Both the position numbers and the translations under genes were made by a program. Below, one piece after another: positions 9,113-16,999 of a DNA stretch of 32,401 nucleotides. A model generated the notes under the pieces. That model was not told the origin of the DNA. It saw only the letters and a program-made list of their open reading frames with translations, and ran no database searches. The DNA comes from Polyangiaceae bacterium (GTDB lineage: Bacteria > Myxococcota_A > Polyangia > Polyangiales > Polyangiaceae), in NCBI GenBank assembly GCA_013141295.1, contig JABFRG010000754.1:1-32401 (forward strand), given 5' to 3'. Each line of letters begins with the position of its first letter. The first letter of the stretch is position 1.

Positions 9113-11929
9113 CTACCGGAGCTCCATCGCCACCGTCGCTTCGCCCCGCCGAACCCCGAAGCGCACGGCGTGCTTCTCCTGAAGGACCAGCGCCAGGTAC
9201 GCCCGTACGGTGCCGTTGCCCAGGTCCGCGGTGCTGCGCCCCTCCACCGCATCGATGACGTCGAGCGCACGTACGCCGGCGCGATCGGCTGGCCCCTTGG
9301 GCTCCACCGTCACGATTCGATGCGAGAACGGGTGGTCCTCGTCGAACGACATGCCGAGCGCCCGGAAGTCGAGAGCTGGCCTTCCCCGTACGTCGAGCCC
9401 CCACACCGTGACCGACCGATCTCCGAGATCTCGCGGCATGCGCGCCGCACCCCCACGGAACGCCGAATCGCCCATGCACCACATGTACAGGTCCGCGTCC
9501 GGAACGCCCTCGAAGGCGAAGCCGCCGGCTTCGTCGGTGAACACGTTGCCCGGGACCACCGCCGGGCTGCGTCCGCCCTCCACGTCGGGAGCAGCCTGGC
9601 AGCTCAGGTTCGGCAGCGGCGTTCCCCGCACGAGGTCGAGCGCACGCCCGCGAATGGTGCGCTTGCCGGAGGCCGAGAGCTCGACGTCCACCGGCGCGGC
9701 CCCGACGATCTCGAAGGTCACGCGCGCCGAGGCTTCGGAGGTGGTTGCCGCAACGTGATAGCGACCCCGCGGCAGGCCCTCGATGGTGAAGCGATTGCCG
9801 TCCAGCACCGCCGCGTGAAAGTCCCATTCGTAGCCCCGCTCGTGCCAGGCCATGATCGACGGCGTGGGCGAAGCCGGAAAGTCCCGCAGCACGCCGCGCA
9901 CCGACCCCACCTCCGGTAGCACCAGGCGCACGGTTTCCCGTGGGAGCGAGATGGCGGCGAGCTGCGCTTCGCTCCCGTTCACCGCGGTGGCCTTCACCGC
10001 GTACGGTCCGGTCCCCAGGTTGCGCAGCGAGAAGGTGCCATCGTTGCCGGTGAAGGTCGTGGCGAGCGTCGCGGTGTGTCGCTCCGGACGGGTCAAGGTC
10101 ACGCGCGCGTCGCGCACCGGGCCGCCTTGGGCGTCCACCACCACGCCCTCGAGACGCTGCGCGAGCTTCTTCACCAACAGCTCGAGATCCGGCGCGGTGC
10201 CTTCCTTGGGCACCGTGAGCCGGGGAAACGCGCCCTTGGGCTCCAGCGGGAAGCCCGACCGCGTCACCCGCACTTCGTAGACGGCGGGGCCGCGCAAGGG
10301 GCCGCCCTGGAACGTGCCGTCGGGGCCGCTCGCCGCCGTCGCGCCCGCGTCCTCGGCGGTGCCTACGCGGGAGAAGGCGATGCGCGCTCCGTCCACCGGC
10401 GCTCCTTCTTCGTCCACCACGCGTCCGCGCACGGTGCGCCCGCGGTCCAGCTCCAGCGTCGCGCGATCGTTTCGTGTGCGTGTAACTTGCACGTTCTCGG
10501 CGGTGGCAAAATCGCTCCCCTGCTCTCCCACCAGCCGGTACGTCCCGGGCTCCAGCCCACGAAAGGTCGCCACCCCGCTGGCGTTGCTGGTGCGGGTCGC
10601 GCTCACGTTGGTTCCGCGCACCGACACGGTGGCCTCCGGCACCGCGGCTACCCCGCGCAGCACCGTCACCGCCAGCACGCCGCGGCTCGCTACCTCCACC
10701 GTCAAGTCGTCGATGCCGGCCTCGGGCACCCGCACCGTTCGCGGCGTGCGCACCTCCCAGTCGGGGACGTCGACCAGGACGTTGCCCACCGGCACGTCGC
10801 GGAGCACGAAGCGCCCGCTGGCATCGGTGCGGGCCGCGGTAGCCCACTCATAGGTCGCGTGGAACCCGAGGTTCACCGAGGCGCCACTCACCGGGCCCTC
10901 GGCGGCGACCAGGCGCCCACGAACCGTCGCCCGAGGATCGAGCGCCACCACCACCGAAGCCCGTCCCGACGCGAACACCCGCACCTCCGCTGGCGCCTTG
11001 CTCTTGGCGTTCGCGATGCGCGCCTCCACGCGATATGCGCCGGGAGAGAGCGAAGGGAACACGAAGCGTCCGCTCTCGTCGGCGCTCACCTCCACTGGTC
11101 CGTCGCCCTCCTGCCGTGCGCTCACGCGGGCATACGGTGCCGGGGCGCGTGTGGTGGCCAGCACCGCGGTTCCCTCCAGGCTGGCCTCCGGCATCAACAC
11201 CACGTCTTGCCGCACGGTACCGCGGCTCGTGAGGTACTTCGCGTAGGGCCCGTACCCGCTCGCCGTCACCCGCACGGTTCCTCCGCCGGGCCCCATGCAG
11301 AGCGAGAAACGACCGGCGGCGTCGCTGGTGGCCGCCACCTCCGGTACCTCGGCCACGGCGACGCGCGCGCCCGGCACCGGGCCACCGGATGCGTCGGAGA
11401 CGTCCCCATAAATGTGCGCAGTACACGCATAAGTACGAATCTCCAGATCGAGCTTCGACGTATCACCGGCGGCCGTGGCCCAGCTCGGCGTGCGGTCTCC
11501 GTTGGTCGACGCCACCCGGAAGCTGCCGGCGATGCGCGGCACGGATACGAAGCGAAAGTGTCCGGAGGCGTCGCTCACCGCCTCCCGGTGGACGAACGCG
11601 CGATGCTCGTCGTCGAGCACCACCCGCACCCTCGGCGCCGGCGCGCCCTCGAACCACACCTGCCCCGCCATCTCCAGCGGCGACGCGCTCCGGTCCACGT
11701 ACCAGCGCGCGGCGCCGTCGTCGCTTCCGCCGGCCGCCGCCGGGGCATCTCCGGGCCTCTCGCCGGCCAAGGTGACGGTGGTGCCCGCGGCACCGTTCGG
11801 TGCAGCGCCATCGCCCGGCCGCGCCCCGGTCCGAAGTCCCAGGTACGCGAGCCATGCCGCGCCGGCGGCCAGCGCGACGACAAAAGCCACCCATGCCGCG
11901 CGGCGGCGGCCGACCCCAGTTGCGTTCAT
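9113..11929 (-). CDS. Membrane-anchored carboxypeptidase-regulatory-like (CnaB/peptidase-associated) repeat protein with C-terminal PDZ-like domain
   Basis: Start chosen at 11929 (MNATGVGRRRAAWVAFVVALAAGAAWLAYLGL, TM). Repeated 'G.V.d..G.Pv.gA.V....T..DGtF....l..G.Y' modules. C-terminus VTVEPKGPADRAGVRALDVIDAVEGRS is PDZ-like. Confidence 0.85.
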   Translation of the reverse strand: MNATGVGRRRAAWVAFVVALAAGAAWLAYLGLRTGARPGDGAAPNGAAGTTVTLAGERPGDAPAAAGGSDDGAARWYVDRSASPLEMAGQVWFEGAPAPRVRVVLDDEHRAFVHREAVSDASGHFRFVSVPRIAGSFRVASTNGDRTPSWATAAGDTSKLDLEIRTYACTAHIYGDVSDASGGPVPGARVAVAEVPEVAATSDAAGRFSLCMGPGGGTVRVTASGYGPYAKYLTSRGTVRQDVVLMPEASLEGTAVLATTRAPAPYARVSARQEGDGPVEVSADESGRFVFPSLSPGAYRVEARIANAKSKAPAEVRVFASGRASVVVALDPRATVRGRLVAAEGPVSGASVNLGFHATYEWATAARTDASGRFVLRDVPVGNVLVDVPDWEVRTPRTVRVPEAGIDDLTVEVASRGVLAVTVLRGVAAVPEATVSVRGTNVSATRTSNASGVATFRGLEPGTYRLVGEQGSDFATAENVQVTRTRNDRATLELDRGRTVRGRVVDEEGAPVDGARIAFSRVGTAEDAGATAASGPDGTFQGGPLRGPAVYEVRVTRSGFPLEPKGAFPRLTVPKEGTAPDLELLVKKLAQRLEGVVVDAQGGPVRDARVTLTRPERHTATLATTFTGNDGTFSLRNLGTGPYAVKATAVNGSEAQLAAISLPRETVRLVLPEVGSVRGVLRDFPASPTPSIMAWHERGYEWDFHAAVLDGNRFTIEGLPRGRYHVAATTSEASARVTFEIVGAAPVDVELSASGKRTIRGRALDLVRGTPLPNLSCQAAPDVEGGRSPAVVPGNVFTDEAGGFAFEGVPDADLYMWCMGDSAFRGGAARMPRDLGDRSVTVWGLDVRGRPALDFRALGMSFDEDHPFSHRIVTVEPKGPADRAGVRALDVIDAVEGRSTADLGNGTVRAYLALVLQEKHAVRFGVRRGEATVAMELR
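10480..10492 (+). repeat. Bipartite motif GTGTA-ACT-TGCAC
   Basis: Exact copy of GTGTANNNTGCAC, inside the minus-strand 9113-11929 CDS. Confidence 0.5.
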
Positions 11930-11976
11930 GTTGCTCCAAGGGGCACCGAGCCCCCAGGATCGGCTCAGCGATAAAT

Positions 11977-11989
11977 GTGCATTGTACAC
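11977..11989 (-). repeat. Bipartite motif GTGTA-CAA-TGCAC
   Basis: Exact copy on the minus strand (plus strand GTGCATTGTACAC), 48 nt upstream of the 11929 start codon. Confidence 0.5.
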
Positions 11990-12031
11990 GTACCGTTCCC
12001 GTCGAACGCGACCCCCCTCCCCTCGTCGAGA

Positions 12032-12106
12032 GGCATCGTGCACCTGTGGGCCACGCCGTGGGGCGACGTCTATGCCGCGGGCGCGACCCTCTGGCGCGGC
12101 AAGTAG
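12032..12106 (+). pseudogene. Possible C-terminal remnant of a beta-propeller/BNR-type protein
   Basis: Frame 2 reads GIVHLWATPWGDVYAAGATLWRGK-stop, resembling the W-G-T-x-x-x-DVYAVG blade ends of large myxobacterial repeat proteins. Nothing plausible lies upstream. Confidence 0.35.
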
Positions 12107-12176
12107 GCACCCTTTGTCGCGCCAGCTTGCGTGGCCGGAGGAAGATCCCGGGGGAGGCCTCGCGTAGGAGCCCACC

Positions 12177-13073
12177 ATGCACATCCTCCGCTCCCGCTCT
12201 CGCTTGCTTCCGCTCGCCTTCCTCGCCGCCATCGCCCTTCCGCTGGCGCCGCTCGGTTGCGCCGTCGATGCCGCCGAGGACTCCGAAGACGGCAGCTCCC
12301 AGGACGAGCTCCGTGCGCTCGGCGCCGGGGAAATCGTGGGGACGCTGGCCTCGGGCGAGACGAAGCGTGTGGTGTACACCAAGACGCCGACGTACCGCGC
12401 GCTGCGGCTCGATCTCGCCGCCGGCGCCAAGGTCGAACTCTGGGTGCGCTCCGCGAGCGGAGGCGACCCCCAGGCCTGGCTCCTGGGCTCCAAGTTCCAG
12501 ACGCTGAGCTCGAACCGCGACGCCAGCGCCACCGACCCGAGCGCGCACATCGTGCAGACGGTGCGCACCGGAGGCACCTACTACCTGGCCTTCCGCGACG
12601 AGAAATCGCGCAACGCCACCTTCGACGTGACCTTCGTGGGCGCGCCGCCGCCCCCGCCGCCGGCGCCCGAAGACGCGCTCCCCACGTCCTTCGACGCCAC
12701 CGGCAAAGGCTACCTCTATTCCATCAGCCCCTACGTCGGCAGCGACCACACCTGCCACGCCAACGGCAATCGCATGCCCGATACCTGCGTGATGCACGTG
12801 GAGCGCACCGGCGCTACGCTCCGGGTCACCACCACCATGAGCCTCGGTGGCTACGTGCCCACCAACACGGTCACCCTGGTCGATGGCGCGGGAACCAGCG
12901 GGAGCACCACTTCGTACTTCCCCGGCGTCGGCTCCAACGGCATCGGCTTGGTGTGCCCCGAGCGCGGCAGCAAGATCGTCGCGCAGCTCGAGAACGGCAC
13001 GCTCTCGCTCTCCACCCACAACATCGAAGGCGGCGGCAACACCTGCGCGGGAACCTTCACCATCGGAAGGTGA
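12177..13073 (+). CDS. Lipoprotein with pre-peptidase C-terminal-like domain
   Basis: MHILRSRSRLLPLAFLAAIALPLAPLGCAVD (lipobox), then a beta-rich domain (YRALRLDLAAGAKVELWVRS...GGTYYLAFRDE) and a Pro linker. Confidence 0.75.
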   Translation: MHILRSRSRLLPLAFLAAIALPLAPLGCAVDAAEDSEDGSSQDELRALGAGEIVGTLASGETKRVVYTKTPTYRALRLDLAAGAKVELWVRSASGGDPQAWLLGSKFQTLSSNRDASATDPSAHIVQTVRTGGTYYLAFRDEKSRNATFDVTFVGAPPPPPPAPEDALPTSFDATGKGYLYSISPYVGSDHTCHANGNRMPDTCVMHVERTGATLRVTTTMSLGGYVPTNTVTLVDGAGTSGSTTSYFPGVGSNGIGLVCPERGSKIVAQLENGTLSLSTHNIEGGGNTCAGTFTIGR

Positions 13074-13874
13074 TCACGCGGTACGGATGGGCACGAACCA
13101 GCGCATGCCCTGGTGCGTGCCCAGCGCCACTTCCGCGCCGAACACCTCGCGCACGCGCGCCTCGGTGAGCACTTCGTCGGCGGTGCCCTCGGCCTGGATG
13201 CTGCCCTTCGCGAAGAGCACGATGCGGGTCGCGAAGCGCGCGGCGATGGCCAGATCGTGGGTCACCGCCACGCACGCCACCTTGCGCTCGCGCACTTCGC
13301 TCGCGATGTGCTCGTGCAGCGAGATGGTCTGGCGCAGGTCGAGCGAGCTGCCCGGCTCGTCGAGCAGCATCACCTCGGTGGCCTGCGCGAAGATGCGTGC
13401 AAGAGCCACGCGTTTTTGCTCGCCGCCGCTCAGCGTCGCCACCGCACGCGACGCCAGCGCATCGAGCTCCCAGCGGGCCAAGGCTGCGTCCACCGCGCGC
13501 TCGTCCTCCGCGCGCATGCGGAGCCACGCGTCTTGATGCGGCGCGCGTCCCATCGCCACCACTTCACGCACCGTGTACTCGAACACCGGTGGAGCGAATT
13601 GCGACAACAGTGACACGTGCGAGGCGATTCTCGGGCGTTCCCACTCGCGCAAATTCCGTCCCAGCAGCAATATCTGACCGCTGGTCGGTGCCAGCGCGCC
13701 GCCCAAAAGGCTCAGCAGGGTGCTCTTTCCTGCCCCGTTCGGCCCGACGATGCACACGAAATCACCGGGAAAAACGTCGAACGAGACGTTTCCGACCAAC
13801 GGCGCTTCGACCCCCGCCACGCGAAAGGTGACGTCGTGAACGGAAAGCACACTTCCTGAACCCCGTGACTCCAT
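13074..13874 (-). CDS. ABC transporter ATP-binding protein, FecE/HmuV/BtuD type
   Basis: Walker A GPNGAGKST, signature LSGGEQKRVALARIF, Walker B VMLLDEPGSSLD, and the H-loop VTHD. Confidence 0.93.
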   Translation of the reverse strand: MESRGSGSVLSVHDVTFRVAGVEAPLVGNVSFDVFPGDFVCIVGPNGAGKSTLLSLLGGALAPTSGQILLLGRNLREWERPRIASHVSLLSQFAPPVFEYTVREVVAMGRAPHQDAWLRMRAEDERAVDAALARWELDALASRAVATLSGGEQKRVALARIFAQATEVMLLDEPGSSLDLRQTISLHEHIASEVRERKVACVAVTHDLAIAARFATRIVLFAKGSIQAEGTADEVLTEARVREVFGAEVALGTHQGMRWFVPIRTA

Positions 13875-13937
13875 GCGTTAGTGTATCTTTCAGATCGAGG
13901 CCGCGGCGACAAGCCCGCTCGGAGGAGGAGAGACCCC

Positions 13938-14501
13938 GTGGAAACCAATGAAGCGGCTGTGCGGCGTGTCATCAAGCGTTACTCGAATCGCAAGCTGTAC
14001 GACACGAAGGACAGTCGATACGTGACGCTTCTGCAGATCGGGGAGCTCGTCCGCGGCGGCGAGGAAGTGCAGATCATCGACAACAACTCGAAGGAAGATC
14101 TCACCGAGGTCACCCTCGCGCAGATCATCTACGAGGAGCAGAAGGCGAACCAGAAGAGCCTGCCCCTCCAGACGCTGAAGGATCTCATCCACCAGCGCAC
14201 CGAGAACGTCCTCACCAGCCTCCGCGAAGGCCCCATCGGGCGCCTCATCCCCGGCAACAAGCCAGGCGAGCCGGGCAAGGAGGGCGTCGTCGAGGTCAAA
14301 GAAGAGCCCGCCAAGGCAGCTCCCAAGCCCAGCCTGGTGGAGCAGGCCAAGGGCACCATCGAGGACATGCAGCACCGCATCGACGAGCGGGTGAAGGCCG
14401 TGCTCCCGACCATCCTCCCCTGGCAGCACCTGGAGCTGGAAGTGAAGCGCCTGTCGGCCCGGGTCGAGGAGCTGGAAGCCAAGCTCAAGGACAAGGCCTG
14501 A
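13938..14501 (+). CDS. Polyhydroxyalkanoate synthesis regulator-type DNA-binding (PhaR N-terminal domain) protein
   Basis: GTG start at 13938 behind GGAGGAGGAG. RVIKRYSNRKLYDTKDSRYVTLLQIGELVRGGEEVQIIDNNSKEDLTEVTLAQII is the PHA_gran_rgn/PhaR domain signature. Confidence 0.9.
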   Translation: METNEAAVRRVIKRYSNRKLYDTKDSRYVTLLQIGELVRGGEEVQIIDNNSKEDLTEVTLAQIIYEEQKANQKSLPLQTLKDLIHQRTENVLTSLREGPIGRLIPGNKPGEPGKEGVVEVKEEPAKAAPKPSLVEQAKGTIEDMQHRIDERVKAVLPTILPWQHLELEVKRLSARVEELEAKLKDKA

Positions 14502-14552
14502 AAGGGCGGGCAGGGGCGCCCGAATCGCCCCCAAAAAATCTCAATGGTTTCG

Positions 14553-14580
14553 AGCCCCCGGAAACGGGGGCTGCCGTTTT
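14553..14580 (+). terminator. Intrinsic terminator after the PhaR-domain gene
   Basis: AGCCCCCG-GAAA-CGGGGGCT (8-bp perfect stem, GNRA-type loop) followed by GCCGTTTT. Confidence 0.75.
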
Positions 14581-14596
14581 GTCAAAGTGATTCCGC

Positions 14597-14624
14597 GGGA
14601 ATAGTCGACGTGGGCGTCTTGTTG
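14597..14624 (+). promoter_or_regulatory. Candidate SigR/ECF-type promoter GGGAAT-N18-GTTG upstream of the sigma factor gene
   Basis: GGGAAT at 14597-14602, exactly 18 nt, then GTTG at 14621-14624; start codon at 14648. Matches the SigR consensus GGAAT-N18-GTT. Confidence 0.6.
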
Positions 14625-14647
14625 GTTACGTTGAAAAGGACGAGCCG

Positions 14648-15280
14648 ATGACCGACGCAAACCAAACCAAGACCTTCGAAGACGACGCCGCGAGTCATCT
14701 GGACGCCCTGTACGGCGTGGCGTGTCGCCTGACGCGGAACCCGACCGAGGCCGAAGATCTGGTGCAGGACTCGCTGGTGAAAGCCATGCGCGCCAAGGAC
14801 CAGTTCCGCCCGGGGACCAACCTCAAGGCCTGGCTCTTCCGCATTCTCACCAACACGTTCATCAACAAGTACCGGCGCGGCGGTCTCGAGCGGAACCTCT
14901 TCGAGGGGCCCGACGCCGATCCGTTGGTCGATGGCTGGGTGAGCGCGTCCACGATGCGCCAGCTCCGGGATCCGGAGCAGGTCGCCCTGCTGCCGATCGT
15001 CGAAGGCGAGGTGCGCAATGCCCTCGACGCGCTGCCGGCGGAGTTCCGGCTGGCGGTCATCCTGTGCGACGTCGAAGAATTCTCGTACGAAGAAATCGCC
15101 GAGATCATGAGCTGCCCGGTGGGCACCGTCATGAGCCGGCTTCACCGCGGCCGAAAGCTGCTCCAGAAAGCCCTTTACGAACACGCAGTCGCCATGGGAA
15201 TCGTGAAAGTCAGTGAAGCGCCAGTTGCCGAGCCCACCAGTCTCGAAGCGTTCCGCGCCAAGAAGCGAGGCGTGGCATGA
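14648..15280 (+). CDS. ECF RNA polymerase sigma factor, SigR/RpoE-like
   Basis: [52 protein letters not shown] and [32 protein letters not shown] are strongly SigR-like regions 2 and 4. Confidence 0.95.
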   Translation: MTDANQTKTFEDDAASHLDALYGVACRLTRNPTEAEDLVQDSLVKAMRAKDQFRPGTNLKAWLFRILTNTFINKYRRGGLERNLFEGPDADPLVDGWVSASTMRQLRDPEQVALLPIVEGEVRNALDALPAEFRLAVILCDVEEFSYEEIAEIMSCPVGTVMSRLHRGRKLLQKALYEHAVAMGIVKVSEAPVAEPTSLEAFRAKKRGVA

Positions 15281-16095
15281 CTGAAGTGATGACCAACGAA
15301 TGCCGCAAGGTGTCGCGGCTGCTTGGTCCGAGCTTGGACGGCGAGCTGGACGCAGCCTCGACCATCGAGGTCGACGAGCACGTAGGTTCCTGCGCGGTGT
15401 GTCGCGAGCAGGTGGAGCTGAAGCGCGCGATGGGCACTTCGGTTCGCCGCATGGTGAAGACCTCGGCGTCGTCCGACTTCCGCAGCCGCGCTCTCGCGGC
15501 TATGAAGTCCGCGGACCTCGCCACCGTCACCCCCATCACCGCGGCCCGCAAGCGCGAGCCGTCGCTGGCCTGGCGTGCGCTCTTGCCGCTCACCGCAGCG
15601 GCTGCCGTGGCGGTGGCGTGGAACGCGCGATTCGCGCCCAAGCAGCACGACGTGATGGCCGAGGGCTCGCTCAGCGACATCATCGCCGAGCACTCTCGTC
15701 CGCTCGACCCGGAGAGCAACGATCCGAAGCAGATCCGTCGCTTCGAGCGCTACGTGGGCGTGCCGGTGCGGCCGCCGGTGTTCTCGCAGAACGCGAAGCT
15801 CGTGGGCGGTCGGGTGCTCCCGGTGAACCACGAGCGCGCCGCCATGCTCCAGTACGAGATCGAGCGCAACGGCCAGCAGCAGCGGGTCAGCGTCTTCATC
15901 TACGACCCCAACAAGATTCATGTGGAGGGGCTCGACCCTTCGCCGCGCGCGGTGGGCAGCTCCGAGGTTCGCGTCGGTCGCGCCAACGGTTACTCGGTGG
16001 CGGTCACCCAGCGCGAAGGCGTCGGTTACCTGGTGGCCAGCGATCTCGACCCCGACCTCAGCGCCGACCTCATCGCCCACGCCCAAGACAACTGA
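15277..16095 (+). CDS. Anti-sigma factor with zinc-binding (zf-HC2/ZAS) N-terminal domain
   Basis: HVGSCAVC (Hx3Cx2C) motif, 4-nt ATGA overlap with the sigma gene, TM-like segment near residue 105. Confidence 0.88.
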   Translation: MTEVMTNECRKVSRLLGPSLDGELDAASTIEVDEHVGSCAVCREQVELKRAMGTSVRRMVKTSASSDFRSRALAAMKSADLATVTPITAARKREPSLAWRALLPLTAAAAVAVAWNARFAPKQHDVMAEGSLSDIIAEHSRPLDPESNDPKQIRRFERYVGVPVRPPVFSQNAKLVGGRVLPVNHERAAMLQYEIERNGQQQRVSVFIYDPNKIHVEGLDPSPRAVGSSEVRVGRANGYSVAVTQREGVGYLVASDLDPDLSADLIAHAQDN

Positions 16096-16114
16096 CAAGA
16101 CAACTGGGCCGCCT

Positions 16115-16993
16115 TCACGGCTCCGGCGGAATCAGGAGCGTGACGCGCTCTCGCAATCCCGGCGGCAGGCGAGCACGGGCCTCCTCGATGTCGCGTCTGC
16201 CGTACTTCATGCTGAAGTGCTTGAGCACGATGTGCGGGCTGGCCAGCGCCCGAGGATCGCGCGCGTAGAGGTCCGCCAGCTCTTCGATGTGAGTATGGCC
16301 GTACTTGGCGCTCACGTCCGGCGACGTGCCAGGGAGATGCGTGGCCTCCAAGAAGAGCACCGCGCTCTCGCCCACCTCCGGATGGCGCAGGAGCGTCTCC
16401 AAGGTGCTGTCGCCCACATAGGTGAAGAGCGTCTCGTCGCGGTAGTCGTACAGCTCCTCGCCGCGTTCGCGCGCCGCGCGAATGGCTTCGCCCGGTTGCC
16501 CGACCAGGTGGGCCCGCAGCTTTCGACGGCGCTCGGTGACGGTGTACCCGCGGGAGGCGATGCGGTGGGTCACGTCGAAGGCGCGCACCGTGCGGTGGGG
16601 AGAGAGCGCGAAGACCTCGTCGGCCGAAACCCCACGCACCATCGCGTCGAGATCTTGCGGCGTCCGCTGCTCCATTCGTTCGTGCGCCCGGAGGACCTCG
16701 ATGAGCCCGTCGCGACTCTCGGCCGGGACGAAGATGCGCGAGGGCTTGGCCCCGTGCATCGATCGCAGCGTAAGGTGGCGCACCACACCCAGCGCGTGGT
16801 CTTGATGCACGTGCGAGAGCAACACGTTGCGCTGGTGGCTCGCCGACACCGAGCAGTGACCGAGATCGAAGCACGCGTCGAAGGCCGGGACCGTGACGTA
16901 GGTGGCGAGCCCGGAGATGCTGAAAGCCGACAGCTCGAGGCCCCCCAGGTTCAAGCGAATCGGCAGGCCGGGATTGTGGAGATCGTCACGCAT
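16115..16993 (-). CDS. MBL-fold metallo-hydrolase, RNase Z-like
   Basis: LLSHVHQDHALG (HxHxDH) plus further His/Asp motifs (FTYVGDST, EATHLPG, YGHTH, LKHFSMKY). Confidence 0.88.
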   Translation of the reverse strand: MRDDLHNPGLPIRLNLGGLELSAFSISGLATYVTVPAFDACFDLGHCSVSASHQRNVLLSHVHQDHALGVVRHLTLRSMHGAKPSRIFVPAESRDGLIEVLRAHERMEQRTPQDLDAMVRGVSADEVFALSPHRTVRAFDVTHRIASRGYTVTERRRKLRAHLVGQPGEAIRAARERGEELYDYRDETLFTYVGDSTLETLLRHPEVGESAVLFLEATHLPGTSPDVSAKYGHTHIEELADLYARDPRALASPHIVLKHFSMKYGRRDIEEARARLPPGLRERVTLLIPPEP

Positions 16994-16999
16994 ACCTCG

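Noticed and set aside
11930-12577. N-terminal extension of the 1154-aa minus-strand ORF
   Set aside because: A TM-anchor start at 11929 is more credible; the extension is low-complexity and overlaps the 12177 gene and the 12032-12106 remnant.
11463-13019. 518-aa minus-strand ORF spanning the lipoprotein and the intergenic region
   Set aside because: Conflicts with the lipobox-bearing plus-strand CDS 12177-13073 and with the TM start of 9113-11929; composition is non-protein-like.
16084-16107. 12-bp tandem duplication CAAGACAACTGA/CAAGACAACTGG across the anti-sigma stop codon
   Set aside because: Real but short; most simply replication slippage, with no evident function.
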